Assembly (NCBI GenBank): GCA_036924085.1
Contig: JAVGWX010000002.1
Location: forward strand, 49,607,948 to 49,671,947
Source: Ariolimax columbianus
Taxonomy: Eukaryota > Mollusca > Gastropoda > Stylommatophora > Arionidae
DNA length: 64,000 bases
Direction of reading: 5' to 3'
The notes under the pieces are model-generated. The model ran no database searches. It was not told where the DNA came from and saw only the letters and a list, made by a program, of their open reading frames with translations. This document shows positions 20,690-31,360 of this stretch, in pieces (within the stretch, counting starts at the first letter, position 1; each line of letters starts with the position of its first letter). Position numbers and translations under genes: made by a program.

Positions 20690-22205
20690 GCCACGATGGA
20701 ATTGCAGCAAATGGGAAGAGAATTATTGTCTAGGACCCACACACACACAAAAATTGACAATTTGCGGTGATAGCTGTGCAGGAGTTCTTTTCTTTTTTTT
20801 TTTGGCAAACGGGTACCACAGAGTGGTTGCTGTACTCCAGCGATCGTCTTTCCTTTGGACAACATGACCAGCCCAATGGCGCTTGTTGTTGTTGGCATGT
20901 TGTCGGACACCGTTGGCGTGTGGCAATGACCAGGTGTCACTGTTGTGTAGACCCATCTGATGATGTTGTCTAAATGATAGACATACGAGATGGCGCTCAA
21001 GCAAGGCGTGTTTTGTCGGCCTCAACTAGTTCACCGTGGCTTTTGTCAGAGACCAGTTTTCATTTCCATAGTATGATGTTCGTCCATCACATGTGATGAA
21101 GACTTTTCTCTTGCTGTGTCTGCTGGAATATGTGACTTGCGCGGTGATTTGAATTAAAGTGAGGAAAAAACTGCGCCTTTTGTCAACCTCACTCTCTGGT
21201 CCTGAACTACACATATCCAGTGGCACGATATTTATTGAGACGACTGGAGATAGCATAGGATGCAGATTTTTCCCCAGTTTACTCCCGAAACCTTTCCCGT
21301 AAACAGGTATTCCGCAAGGCAGAGGAGGTTGGCGGGGGGGGGGGGGGGGGAGGGGGGGGGGGAGGGGGGGGGAAGTGCATGACATTTAACGTTCTGTGCC
21401 GCGCCGTTACCATAACCGCAAATGGTCGTAGGGACATCACTTAGTGTGTGAGTGAGTTGGGCATGTCTACCCGGCTGTGTTCAGTCCATTATAGTCGTGT
21501 CTAAATTTTACACACCAAAACTGACGTTTGCAGCTAACGCGAAGGGTGTCAATCTCGTAAAGTTCAGCCGTGTGAACTAGACCGTGAAATACGATATAGA
21601 TTTAAGCGTAGTGCTAGCCGATGTCCATTCCAGGATAATCAGACGGAAGAAATCACACAAAAAAATTAACGATTAACCACGCCAAATGGGGAACAACAAC
21701 ACGTTTCCGTAAACACAAGTGTAAGTCGTCGACTGGTGTGAATTCCAAAACAAATCCGTAGCCTGGTGGCGTGCATAATGAACTAAAACAGCAGAGTAAT
21801 GTAGACCCGCAGTCGGTTACGGCGCCATCTTTGCTACAATCCATAGTATGGCGCTGGTAAGACCACTGAATCGAATATGTCTGCTCGCAGTCTGGTGTCT
21901 TTAATGGCTTCTGTTGCCGACTTTATTAAGTTGAAGGTGGCCCAATCCGCTCGTCGGCGACTGGTCAACTCGGGCTTATTGTCCTCGTTGAGGAAGCGGT
22001 CGAGGTAGAGGAATTCGTCGACAACCTGTGATGGTGTTTCTTTTAGGAGCACGGGGATTGGTTCCGTATAGGGGTTGCGCATAGCTTTCGTTTTTCCTAT
22101 TTTCCTATATTTATGGTGAGGCCTGCTTTCTTACCCTCCGCTTCCAACGATGCTAGCATCTATGTCGCTTCGGTTGGTGTCTCTGTGATGAACACAAATT
22201 CTGAA
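20690..22205 (-). pseudogene. LINE-C RT C-terminal fragment, split by an insertion
   Basis: The minus strand reads FITETPTEAT and GLTINIGK (22130-22200), MRNPYTEPIPVLLKETPSQV (22082 on), FLNEDNKPELTSRRRADW, DTRLRADIFDSVVLPAPYYG (ending near 21844). It resumes at 21075 with YYGNENWSLTKATVN, then TKHALLERHLVCLSFRQ, LHNSDTWSL and RHWAGHVVQRKDDRW (to about 20830). The same blocks occur in the LINE at 54090-55870. The split at the PxYYG codons coincides with the 11-bp direct repeat around 21076-21839. RT motifs A-C are absent. Confidence 0.8.
21076..21839 (-). mobile_element. LINE-5'-UTR-derived insertion with 11-bp duplication
   Basis: This 764-bp block lies inside the LINE-C tail and is bounded by TCCATAGTATG at 21065-21075 and 21840-21850. 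Read on the minus strand it matches 53104-53810 (plus) over nearly its full length: start AAGATGGCGCCGTAACCGAC, then CGACGACTTACACTTGTG, AAATTTAGACACGACTATAA, TTCGGGAGTAAACTGGGG and GACCAGAGAGTGAGGTTGAC. The last part also matches the leader of the endonuclease LINE at 2960-3180. No ORF is supported. It behaves as a non-autonomous retroelement built from a LINE 5' UTR. It contains a long G tract (21334-21373). Confidence 0.7.
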
Positions 22206-22999
22206 GGTAATGAATTGCGTAACCAAAAGTGGTCTGCATTTAGACGCCTCCACTGTGCAAAGACACAACTGGCCAATCACATGTTTGTCTGCACACTCGA
22301 TTGCAAGTATATGCAACAACAACAAAAAGGACTCCTACATCCCATATCTTTGCCATGAAAGCGAATTCTCTGCCACTATGTTAGTTAGACAACAATAATA
22401 GCTACTAATTGTTATTCAGTCCATCCACTGTTTCTCTTGCTTTCTCAAATTCACATACCAGATTTTCTACACATTTGTAGTCAAGCTGCTGCCATTAGCC
22501 ACCTGTTGGAACCTGCGTATTCTAAAAATAGAATTTGGAGAAGACGTGAAAATAGATGGCAACCTAAGTAGGATTATGAGGATAAATGCCAAAAATACAT
22601 AGAAGTAAAGTTAGTTTAGAGCGACACGAATAGAGGTTGCGGATACATTTAAAAGTTTTGGCATTTACGCCATGGAAGATCAAAATATAGACACCGAAAT
22701 AAAGATGATCTACAAATAGCAAAGTTGTTTACATGTCAGGGCGTAACACGTTTATTATTCCAAATGGCGTCAGTCAATTATTTCCCTTCATAAATAGACA
22801 TTCAGTGTTAAAGAGTTTCGCATTCTTAAATTGGCAGAAATTTACACACGACACCAAACAAACAGGTAAAATGAAAACTAACACTCTAATATAAGCAACG
22901 GGATAATCTCCTCGGCTGCACAAGGCGTGATTCCATAGAGCCAAATCCGGTAGTCATTTTACAAATCGCATTCTTTGATTAATGATAGCTTGTCATTTC
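22206..22999. other. No gene recognised
   Basis: Only short frames. No repeat partner seen within the window. Confidence 0.4.
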
Positions 23000-23644
23000 T
23001 GACTTAACTTAACTTCATTATAATTGTTTAGAATACTCTGCAGAGTCTGTTTACAACCCGTTTGATTTAAATTTCCCTGCTCTAAAGCTATGCGTATCCA
23101 GTCTAATCATAAATGCATTAATTACCTCCACTACTTACCGTGGCAATGCATTCCAAGCATTCTCCACTCTAAAGAAATATTTCCTAATATCTAATCAGGA
23201 CCTTTTTTATTATTTAATTTATAGCTATGACCTCTTGTTCTTGTAGGTGGTTACATTTTGAAGAAAAAAACTTGTTATAGTCTAATTTATCCTTTCAGTT
23301 GATTACCGTATTACTGTATTACTCCACCTCGAATTCTTGTCTTTCGTAGACTCTGTAGGCCGGTTTTTCGAAGTCTTTCCTCATAACCGTAATTCTGGAA
23401 TCCCATTATCACCTTTGTCTTTCTTATTAGTATCCTTTCCAACATGTTTATATCGCGTCTACGATAAGGACTCCACACCTGTACACAGTACTCAAATCTA
23501 GGTATATCTAATGCTTTATACCGTTTGACGATCACTTTCTTGCTCCTATGTTTTTAACATTTCTTTTTTATCATACCTGACATTACATTTGCCCTTTTCA
23601 GTGCTACCTGGACTTGTTTACGACTCACCTTACCTGTCATAATC

Positions 23645-24295
23645 ACCATGTAACATGTCCTTTATAGAACATCGCTCCCATCTGTCTGAAAGAAACTCTT
23701 TCCCTTGCCTGGATATCTTTGGTGCCATCGTCTTCTTGGTCTATCCCTGCCCGTTTTGCCTGGCACCATACCTTCCATCACTGTTCTTTCATGACGGTTG
23801 TGTCTCTTGATGGGGCCAAAGTATTTACATTTTCTGGCCAAAATGGAATTTATAAACCAGTTCTCCTCTATATTCAACTCTTGCTGAATGTCTATATTTG
23901 TCTTTTACTCTGTCCAGGAAATTCTGATGATCTTTCTGTAATATTTCTACTCGAAAGATTCGATTCTTTGTCTAGAAGGTTTGTTAATCGTCCATGATTT
24001 GCAGCCATATGCTGCCACGGGAAAAAAAGGCTCTTAAGACTTTTACATTTGTCGTTTTGTTGGTGCTCTGCCATAATTTCTTCAGGCTGTTCAATCTCTG
24101 CATTGCGATGGCTAGTCTTCTTCTGATTTCTTTCGAGCAGTCACCATTTTTGTGAATTCTGAAGCCCAGGTATTCAAAATGCGTGGCCTGATCTATTTCC
24201 TCCCCACCTATTGTAAATTTATGTTGACACCGTGTTCTGTCGGTGGTCATTACCTTTGTTTTGTTCATGTTTATTAACAGATGTTGCTGTTACTT
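23645..24295 (-). pseudogene. LINE-B tail nested in the CR1/L2-like LINE
   Basis: The minus strand reads MNKTKVMTTDRTRCQHKFTI, THFEYLGFRIHKNGDCSKEI, RRRLAIAMQRLNSLKKLWQS, then AEHQQNDKCKSLKSLFFP, NIEENWFINSILARKCKYFG, RHERTVMEGMVPGK and a WDGSDVL-like end. This is the longest LINE-B copy in the window and shows that the YLG motif precedes the parts seen at 14300-14650 and 37-385. It is 5'-truncated and frameshifted. It lies between the FADD half and the C-terminal half of the outer element. Confidence 0.85.
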
Positions 24296-24581
24296 TACCG
24301 TTATCTGTATGATCTATTATAACCCATAGTTCCCGTTCCTTTTATATCATTCTATAATTGTTCTTACAATTTCTGTAATAATGTTCCATTATGGATCTAC
24401 ACATGTAGATGATTGTACGTTTATCTACTTTAAACTCCATTTGCCAGCTCATAGACCATTCTCGAATTTTATCTAAATCCGACCTCAATATTTCTGCTCC
24501 TGCATTAGATGAAACACTTCTGCATAGTTTTGTGTCATCCGCGAATTTTGCAATCAAGAATCTGATATCAATGTCCAAATC

Positions 24582-24583
<2 letters not shown>

Positions 24584-24660
<77 letters not shown>
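24584..24660. repeat. (AT)n microsatellite inside RT coding sequence
   Basis: About 77 bp of TA dinucleotide sits exactly where the LINE should encode the LFxIYINDLD motif, whose codons are naturally TATATA-like. Confidence 0.95.
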
Positions 24661-24663
<3 letters not shown>

Positions 24664-25299
24664 ATATATAAACAAAATTAGTCCTAAATCCGAGCCCTGT
24701 GGCACTCCAAATTTTACTTCACACCAGGGAGTACTCCTTATTTGTGCCCGCTCTCTGCTTTATTCCCGTTAACCAATTTCAATCCATTTGGCAACTTCCC
24801 CACCTATTACATGTGATTTTAACTTCCTAAATAATCTTTGATGAGGTACTCTATCAAAGGCCTTTGCAAAATCTAGGTAAATAACATCCACTGGCTCCCC
24901 ATTATCTGTCATTTTAGTAAGCTCCTCCGTGAATTCTAAAATAATGATTAAGCATGATCTCTTTCTAGTAAACCCATGGTGACTATTTCTGATTAGATTA
25001 AACCTGTCTAGATGCATTAAAGATATAATTTTTTCTTTGATTATTGACTCTAACAATTTACAGACTATGCTCGTTAAACTCACCGGTCTATAATTTGCAG
25101 GGTCTGATTTTTTGCTCTTTTTGAAAATGGGGATCACTCCTGCATCTTTCTAATCCCCTGGAACAATCCCTTCTGCAAGTGATTGAGAACAAAATATAGC
25201 CAATGATTTTGCTAGCAGGTCTCAAACAGCAATTTTGGATGGATACCATCTTTACCTGGACATTTCTCCACTTTCAACCTCTCCAAATAAAAAAAACAA

Positions 25300-26115
25300 C
25301 ACTATTTCGTCCTGACAACTAAGACTGACATCTCACACCCTCCTTCTAACTCTCAGACCTTACCCACTGCCTCTATATTTCTCACACCCTACTTCTAACT
25401 CTCAGATCTTTCCCAATGCCTCTATATTTCTCACATCCTCCTTCTAACTCTCAGATCTTTCCCACTGCCTCCATATTTCTCACACCCTCCTTCTAACTCT
25501 CAGATATTTCCCACTGCCTCCATATTGCTCACACTCTCCTTCTAACTCTCAGACCTTTCTCACTGCCTCCATATTGCTCACACTCTCCTTCTAACTCTCA
25601 GATCTTTCCCACTGCCTCCATATTGCTCACACTCTCCTTCTAACTCTCAGACCTTTCTCACTGCCTCCATATTGCTCACACTCTCCTTCTAACTCTCAGA
25701 TCTTTCCCACTGCCTCCATATTGCTCACACTCTCCTTCTAACTCTCAGACCTTTCTCACTGCCTCCATATTGCTCACACGCTCCTTCTATCAGACCTTTC
25801 TCACTGCCCCCATATTGCTCACACTCTCCTTCTAACTCACAGGCCTTTCTCACTGCCTCTATATTGCTCACACTCTCCTTCTAACTCTCAGACCTTTCTC
25901 ACTGCCTCTATATTGCTCACACTCTCCTTCTAACTCTCAGACCTTTCTCACTGCCTCTATATTGCTCACACTCTCCTTCTAACTCTCAGACCTTTCTCAC
26001 TGCCTCCATATTGCTCACACTCTCCTTCTATCAGATCTTTCTCATTGCCTCCATATTGCTCACATCCTCCTTCTATCAGATCTTTCCAACTGCCCCCATA
26101 TTGCTCACACACATA
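25300..26115. repeat. 49-bp pyrimidine-rich satellite, about 16 copies
   Basis: Consensus unit contains CTCACACTCTCCTTCTAACT, CTCAGACCTTTCTCACTGCC and TCCATATTG. Early copies vary more (ATCTTTCCCACT); some late copies lost CTAACTCT. Strand asymmetry is strong: one strand is almost purine-free. Confidence 0.95.
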
Positions 26116-27204
26116 CGCTCAATACATTCCTCCCCAAAAATGTTGGACTTCTGAGCACATATATTTTTTGAATGTAAAATTAACTGTAGAAAGTCAGTTG
26201 CACTTGTAAATTTTTGAAAAGTTATTAATGAGAAACTGTTACATATAAATATAGAGGTTTTTCAATTCACTATATCGGCTCAGTAACATTGTAAGAAAGT
26301 TTATAGACCGATATATCAGCTCTACGGAGTGAATCAGTTAGTATAATTGTACCAGGTTTGTTTTTAAAGAAACACAAAATTGGAAATACAGTTTTACAAA
26401 TGTACAAACATAGATGATGACCAAGATGTCGACCAAATAAAGCTGTTTTCGAGAACTGACCAAAATGAAAATAACACATACACCGTAGGATAACTAGACA
26501 CGCGAAACGTAAAAGAAAAATAGAAAACAAGTCAAGGAATATGTTTGTAGAAGTACAAAGTACAATAGACACATCAACTACATTATAAACAGTGAACATG
26601 ATGTAGCAACAAATAGTTGCAGTACAATTAACGAAATATTAACATTAACAAGGACACCAATAATATTAGACAGAAAAGTCGAAATTGAAAAACTTTTAAG
26701 ATGTTTAGGCACAGCGACATTTAGTTAAGTCTTTGTGCACACATGTTATAGATTCCATCCTTGGCACAGCGACATTTAGTTCAGTGTTAATGCCCACGTG
26801 TTATAGATTCCATCCTTGGCACAGTGACATTTAGTTCAATGTTAATGCACACATGTTATAGATTCCATCCTTGGCACAGCGACATTTAGTTCAGTTTGTA
26901 TGCACACATTTAAAGAAATGTGGTAAGTAATTCAAATCTTAAGAGTATGAACTTCAAAAACAAATGAAATTTGTGATTTTTATTTATCTGCTGTAATGCA
27001 TATTTTAGTTTATTAGATTAAGAACACATGATAATGCAATTATACAGCAGAGCACAAGGGCATAACAAAAGGTCAAATTGTTTATCTATTTTTACTACAG
27101 AAGAAAGTGTTTGCTTGTAATTTCTGCCTGGTTGTCTGTATCATCTGTAACAGTGGCTGACAACATAATGTTGAGATACAATGAATGTTTGATTGTTTGA
27201 TAGT
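26116..27204. repeat. Non-coding region with a 55-bp tandem repeat (26705-26915)
   Basis: Four units begin TTGGCACAGCGACATTTAGT and end TTATAGATTCCATCC. Outside the array I see no gene; 26116-26700 and 26916-27204 are AT-rich. Confidence 0.85.
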
Positions 27205-27600
27205 TGTTGTTCTTCATCCTCTTCTCCGTCGTTGGTGCACAAATAATCGCATATATCTTATTTGTCTCATCACCATACAGTTTATTTCGCAATTGGGTTG
27301 AGGAGCGACTTGTAGTCACTCTGCGCCTCTCGTGGAGCCGATAGAACATGTTCCACCGTTTGTTTGTGTTCCCCACATGAGCACATCTCTGTGTGTCCAA
27401 TTATTAATTTGTTGAACAGATGAATTTTCAGTCTGCAGTGACCCGTTCGCAGTCTGAATATTGTCACTTGATCTTTTCTTGACAAAGAGTAGTATGCTTT
27501 TGCTCTATCAGATCCTGGGTGTTCTTTGTGCCACTTGTCTTTGAAGTTAAATTGTATCATTGTCTTAATTTCTTTATATGTAGCTGTCGTCCGTTTTGGG
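27205..27600 (-). pseudogene. LINE 3' end of a LINE-A relative
   Basis: The minus strand gives DKWHKEHPGSDRAKAYYSLS, RKDQVTIFRLRTGHCRLKIH, LFNKLIIGHTEMCSCGEHKQ and TVEHVL, aligning with YYQLNRREQVVVFRLRTGHN and the CPCGTGKMTTEHLL tail of LINE-A. This is the post-RNase H cysteine-bearing tail. It is truncated upstream and out of frame after TVEHVL. It lies just beyond the 3' end of the complete LINE-A, in the same orientation, but is a different, older family member. Confidence 0.8.
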
Positions 27601-27775
27601 GCTTGCCGCCTCGCTCTTTTTCACTCTGTTGAAATTTTGGCCGATATTCATGAGGCTGTCAAGTTCATTGTGTTTATGGATCCCGGGGGCCATTATGACT
27701 GACAGGAAATCTGTAAAAATAGTTTGAAGTTACTCGTACTCAGTAATTCTTCTTCTTCTTCTTCTGCGTACACAG

Positions 27776-30700
27776 TCAGACAGTAACCATTATTTTCTCG
27801 AAAAAAGCGGCGGTCATCCTGAGACTCTCGCCACTACCATAGAGCTTGTCTTGCAGTTCCACTGGCAATGGCCACATCTGCTCTCTCTGATCCTCGTATG
27901 TCGGGCAGTTCTGCAGCAGATGTTCAGTGGTCATTTTACCAGTACCGCACGGGCATTCGTCGGTACACCCTATCTTCAATTTGTTGAAGAGGTGGTACCT
28001 CAGTCTGTTGTGGCCAGTGCGAAGTCTGAAGACAACGACCTGCTCTCTTCGGTTCAACTGGTAATAGGCATCGTTTTTGGTGTAACCAGTATGTTCGGTT
28101 TCCCATTTGGACATGTACCTGGCTTTGATAAGCCGTTTTGACTCTTCGTACGTCATACTGGTATCTATTTGTGGTAGCCTTGCACCTTCTTTTGCCAGTC
28201 TGTCTGCCTCCTCGTTGCCTTGGATGTTGCAGTGTGACGGAACCCACTGTACCACTTCCCTTTTTGGTGCGGACTGTTGGCACAGTTTGCAGAGTGCTGC
28301 TCTTAAGTCATTAAGCTCAGTGTTTTTCTGGCTTTTTAGCGCTGTGACTACTTCGAGAGCATCTGTCAGCAGGACTATATGGCTCTCATTTTCACTGTGT
28401 GTTACCATTTCTTCCACTGCCGCCCTCAGTGCCTCTGCCTCTGCTCTGAAATTGCTCGTGTACTTACCAGTAGCGAATGACAGTGTTATTTTTCTGCCAT
28501 TTGGTAGGTTCAGGAATGCTCCTGCCCCTCCGTTCTGTGTAGTGTTTGTTACAGAACCGTCGGTGTATGCATGGGTCCAGTCCATGCTTGGGTAGCTTTT
28601 CGTTATGAAGCTTAAGGTAGTGTCTCTCCTTTCTTTTTCGGTCTGGCAGTTTTTGTTTGCAATACCTGGTATATTTTCTACCACCTCTGGAAATATATCC
28701 TGCCTCCAAGTAGGTTTTCGTACAGTAGTGATGGGTTTTGGTGTTGTTAGTGCGTTTATGGGATCTTCGTGCATCTTTGCTTTGGCTATTTCTGCAAAGT
28801 TTCTCCGCTTTAGTTTCCCAGTTCCCAAATTGTTTAGCCTCTGGTACATTGGATGGTCCGTCAGTCTTCGGAGTTTCTCTGACTGCAGCTGGGCTCTGCA
28901 GTCTCTTCTGTCGGTCATGGATTGCAGTTTTGTAATCTTTTCAAGTTCTACAATTGGCGTTGACTTCATGCCACCAGTTATGATTCTCATGGCTTGGTTT
29001 TGAAGTTTGTTAACTTTATCGAAGTTCGCCTTCGCTGCTGTTGTCCATGCCGCGATGCCATACTCGAGAACTGGTCTCACTCTTCCAGTGTACAGTTTCT
29101 TTAGTATGCCTTCGTCTGCTCCCCAGCTTGTGCCAGCAAGTTTCCTCATGATCGCCATTCTTTCTCTGGCTTTCATTCGGTTTCTCTCAATCTGACTTTT
29201 CCATGTCATGCGCCGATCAAATGTGACTCCCAGATAGGTTGGGTTGTCGTTTGGCTGCAGGATTTTGCCATTTAGGCTTAATTTGGTACTTTGGGGTTTT
29301 AATGAGAGCGAGAATATTGTGCACGTGGTTTTCTCCTCGTTTATTTTGACCAGCCATGAGTTCGCCCACTCTTCCAGCGATGTTAGGGCCGTTTGCATCC
29401 GATTTCTTGCTATGGTGAGATTCTTTTCAGAGGTCCACATAGCCAGATCGTCTGCAAACATTGAGCTATGGACTCTTCTTGGTATATTCTCTGTAATATC
29501 GTTTATATATACCAGGAAGAGTGTGGGTGACAGTACTCCCCCTTGGGGTACTCCCTGCTCGAGTGTCACCTTTTTGCTCATCTGCCCTTGTACTTGGACT
29601 CTGGCCGTTCTTTGTTTGAGGTAGTGGTTGATCCACTTGTACATCTTCCCACAAACATCACTTCTTCTTAGCTTGACTCTAAGTCCATCCTTCCAGACTT
29701 TGTCAAATGCCTTTTCCAGATCCACCCAAACAGCTACTGTGTGTTTCTGTGCCTGGTAGGCATCTTCTATCTCCTGGGCTATGAGGATGACCTGGTCCTC
29801 AGTGGATCTGTGCTGTCTAAAGCCGGCTTGCTGTGGAATTAGTATTCGTTTTTCTTCCAGATGCCACATCAGTCTGGTGTTTATCATCCGTTCCATCAGC
29901 TTGCCGACACAGCTCAGTAGGCTTATGGGCCTGTATCCATTCGGATCTGTTTTGTCCTTTCCTGTTTTTGGTACTGGTACCAGTATTGCATCTTTCCATG
30001 CCTGGGGTACAATACCCCTTTTCCAGCTTTGGTTCAGGACTGATAGTAGTTTTTCCTTCGCTGTTTGGCCCAGCCCCATCAGCATTTCGTTTGTTATCCC
30101 GTCTTTTCCGGGAGATTTCCTTCTCTTTAGTGTTCTCATAGCCTCTTCCATTTCGCGCATTGTTAGTTTGGCCATCATGTGCTCTTCAGGAGCCGTATTT
30201 ATGTTTTCGTGCCCCTTTAGCTCTTCGCTAATGTCTGTATGCTTATCTGCAGGGACCTCGATGTGGTTTGCTCTGGCATAGTGATCGACAAAGGCGTTTG
30301 CGGCTTTCTTACCTGTGATCAAGTTCTCGCCTTGCTTGATAGTAATTTGTTTATTTGACGGGGTTTCGTCGTTCATGGCTCTGACTAGCTTCCATAGCTT
30401 GTTCCCTTCTTTGTCCAGGTTTAAACTTTCCGTTTTATTTTTCCAACTTTCTCTTGCTGTTTGCTTGAGAGTGTGTTTGTACTTCGCCGCGGCGGCTTTG
30501 AGGGCGATGTTTGCCTCCACGGATTTTTCTCGTTCTGCCATGTTCCTCGCATTTGTTACTGCATCTTCCACTTTCTGTAACTCATCATTCCAGTAGGGCT
30601 TATAGTTTTTCCTAGCTCCTCTTGGGATGGTTTCAGTGGCGGCTTGCATTATTGCCTTGCTTAGGCTCTCTACCATGGGCTTCATTTTGGTGTTTCGTGT

Positions 30701-30862
30701 GTTGATGGTTTCACACAGCCCATCTGTCAGGATTGCAAATCTGTCCCAGTCGGCTCGTTTGTAATTCCAACGTGGGAGCGGTTTTGTTTCCTGTGGGCCT
30801 ACTTCCATGTCAATGGTTAGCCTGATCGGCCTGTGGTCGCTACCTGCCAGTTGGTTTAGCAC
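27776..30862 (-). CDS. LINE-A ORF2: RT and RNase H (1028 codons)
   Basis: Multifunctional retrotransposon protein used for target-primed reverse transcription. The first residues are the end of the endonuclease (GSDHRPIRL, 7-15). RT landmarks: KRRKSPGKDGITNEML (246-261), NGYRPISLLSCVGKLMERMI (308-327), QAGFRQHRSTEDQ (345-357), motif A VWVDLEKAFDKVW (378-390), motif B EQGVPQGGVLSPTLFLVYIN (435-454), motif C SMFADDLAMW (467-476), YLGVTFDRRMTW (543-554). RNase H: YTDGSVTN (766-773), FRAEAEAL (805-812), LLTDALEVV (831-839), WVPSHCNIQGNEEADRLAKE (873-892). A cysteine-bearing tail follows (CTDECPCGTG...EHLLQNC, 966-986). Catalytic residues look intact. The endonuclease lies upstream in another frame, so the ATG is not the native start. 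Confidence 0.92.
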   Translation of the reverse strand: MLNQLAGSDHRPIRLTIDMEVGPQETKPLPRWNYKRADWDRFAILTDGLCETINTRNTKMKPMVESLSKAIMQAATETIPRGARKNYKPYWNDELQKVEDAVTNARNMAEREKSVEANIALKAAAAKYKHTLKQTARESWKNKTESLNLDKEGNKLWKLVRAMNDETPSNKQITIKQGENLITGKKAANAFVDHYARANHIEVPADKHTDISEELKGHENINTAPEEHMMAKLTMREMEEAMRTLKRRKSPGKDGITNEMLMGLGQTAKEKLLSVLNQSWKRGIVPQAWKDAILVPVPKTGKDKTDPNGYRPISLLSCVGKLMERMINTRLMWHLEEKRILIPQQAGFRQHRSTEDQVILIAQEIEDAYQAQKHTVAVWVDLEKAFDKVWKDGLRVKLRRSDVCGKMYKWINHYLKQRTARVQVQGQMSKKVTLEQGVPQGGVLSPTLFLVYINDITENIPRRVHSSMFADDLAMWTSEKNLTIARNRMQTALTSLEEWANSWLVKINEEKTTCTIFSLSLKPQSTKLSLNGKILQPNDNPTYLGVTFDRRMTWKSQIERNRMKARERMAIMRKLAGTSWGADEGILKKLYTGRVRPVLEYGIAAWTTAAKANFDKVNKLQNQAMRIITGGMKSTPIVELEKITKLQSMTDRRDCRAQLQSEKLRRLTDHPMYQRLNNLGTGKLKRRNFAEIAKAKMHEDPINALTTPKPITTVRKPTWRQDIFPEVVENIPGIANKNCQTEKERRDTTLSFITKSYPSMDWTHAYTDGSVTNTTQNGGAGAFLNLPNGRKITLSFATGKYTSNFRAEAEALRAAVEEMVTHSENESHIVLLTDALEVVTALKSQKNTELNDLRAALCKLCQQSAPKREVVQWVPSHCNIQGNEEADRLAKEGARLPQIDTSMTYEESKRLIKARYMSKWETEHTGYTKNDAYYQLNRREQVVVFRLRTGHNRLRYHLFNKLKIGCTDECPCGTGKMTTEHLLQNCPTYEDQREQMWPLPVELQDKLYGSGESLRMTAAFFEKIMVTV

Positions 30863-31360
30863 CTGGCGGTTCTTTTTTATAGTGTATGTCCTGTGTGGAG
30901 AAGGCCAAATCTGGAGTCGAGGTGGTATGCCATGTTCTTGAATAGAAGGTAGGGCTATCCTCCGGCCTATTGATTAGGGAGAGATTTGCATCTATCTCCC
31001 AATCTTCCACTTCGTCACCTCTACTGTCTGTGTCAGAGTATCCCCATCTCTCCGAGTGGCTGTTGAAATCTCCAACTACTATGCAGTTGGAGTCTCTGAC
31101 CTCCATACTCGAGAGCGATAGGTCTCTGTTTGGTGGTCCGTACAGATTGAAAATGCGGAGTTTCGTCTCTAGAGCCATTATGTCAACTCCTACAATTTCT
31201 GCTTGTCCGGTGTGATTGACAGGTACCGCGCTACTCGGTATGCTGTTTCTGGTCAGTATCAGGACCCCTCCTTTGTGACCTTCTCTATCTAGACGGAAGG
31301 TCTGGTATCCTCTGATTGAGAATTTATGGTTATTGTTGAGGTGCGTTTCCTGGATACATG
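30840..31360 (-). pseudogene. LINE-A endonuclease domain, frameshifted and 5'-truncated
   Basis: Reading upstream of the short methionine ORF, the frame stays open to the truncation point: ACIQETHLNNNHKFSIRGY, RLDREGHKGGVLILTRN, VDIMALETKLRIFNLYGPPN, VVGDFNSHSERWGYSD, then SLINRPEDSPTFYS and TPDLAFSTQDIHYKK. These are the QETH, GDFN and TPDLAF motifs of AP-like LINE endonucleases; the final SDHRPI block lies in the RT frame. The two frames meet at an A6 run (T6 on the plus strand, 30873-30878), so a one-base indel separates an otherwise continuous protein. About the first 40 residues of the domain are missing because of truncation. Confidence 0.88.

Larger units (their letters stand above)
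23000..25275 (-). pseudogene. CR1/L2-like LINE, broken by a nested LINE and a microsatellite
   Basis: The minus strand, from 25260 down, gives GKDGIHPKLL, VIPIFKKSKKSDPANYRPVS with LTSIVCKLLESIIKEKI, RNSHHGFTRKRSC, motif A VIYLDFAKAFDRVPHQRLF, VPQGSDLGLILF (motif B region), an (AT)n expansion at 24584-24660, then NDLDIDIRFLIAKFADDTKL (motif C) and SMSWQMEFKVDK. LINE-B sequence interrupts it at 24295-23645. The tail resumes with KRYKALDIPRFEYCVQVWSP, RRRDINMLERILIRKTK and YEERLRKTGLQSLRKTR, which is typical CR1/L2. The FADD catalytic pair survives, but stops elsewhere make it dead. The end resembles 385-745. Confidence 0.85.
27750..31360 (-). mobile_element. LINE-A, best-preserved non-LTR retrotransposon, perfect TSD
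   Basis: The insertion is bounded by a perfect 15-bp repeat CGTACTCAGTAATTC at 27735-27749 and 31361-31375. On the minus strand it begins inside the endonuclease (ACIQETHLNNNH), continues through RT and RNase H, and ends within 35 bp of the stop codon in a GTACGCAGAAGAAGAAG tail. The missing part is only the extreme N-terminus of the endonuclease and any ORF1/5' UTR, so it is a mildly 5'-truncated copy. A perfect duplication and long open frames mark it as recent. The presence of RNase H and the cysteine-rich C-terminus suit the I/Jockey group; many such proteins are labelled 'jockey' RT in databases. Confidence 0.93.

Noticed and set aside
24409..24681. 90-codon plus-strand ORF ending in IYIYIY
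   Set aside because: Antisense to the CR1-like RT, extended by the (AT)n run.
27851..30596. Several plus-strand ORFs of 90-166 codons, some with hydrophobic segments
   Set aside because: They are antisense to the LINE-A RT-RNase H frame. The same antisense ORFs reappear opposite copy 2 at 42429-43946.
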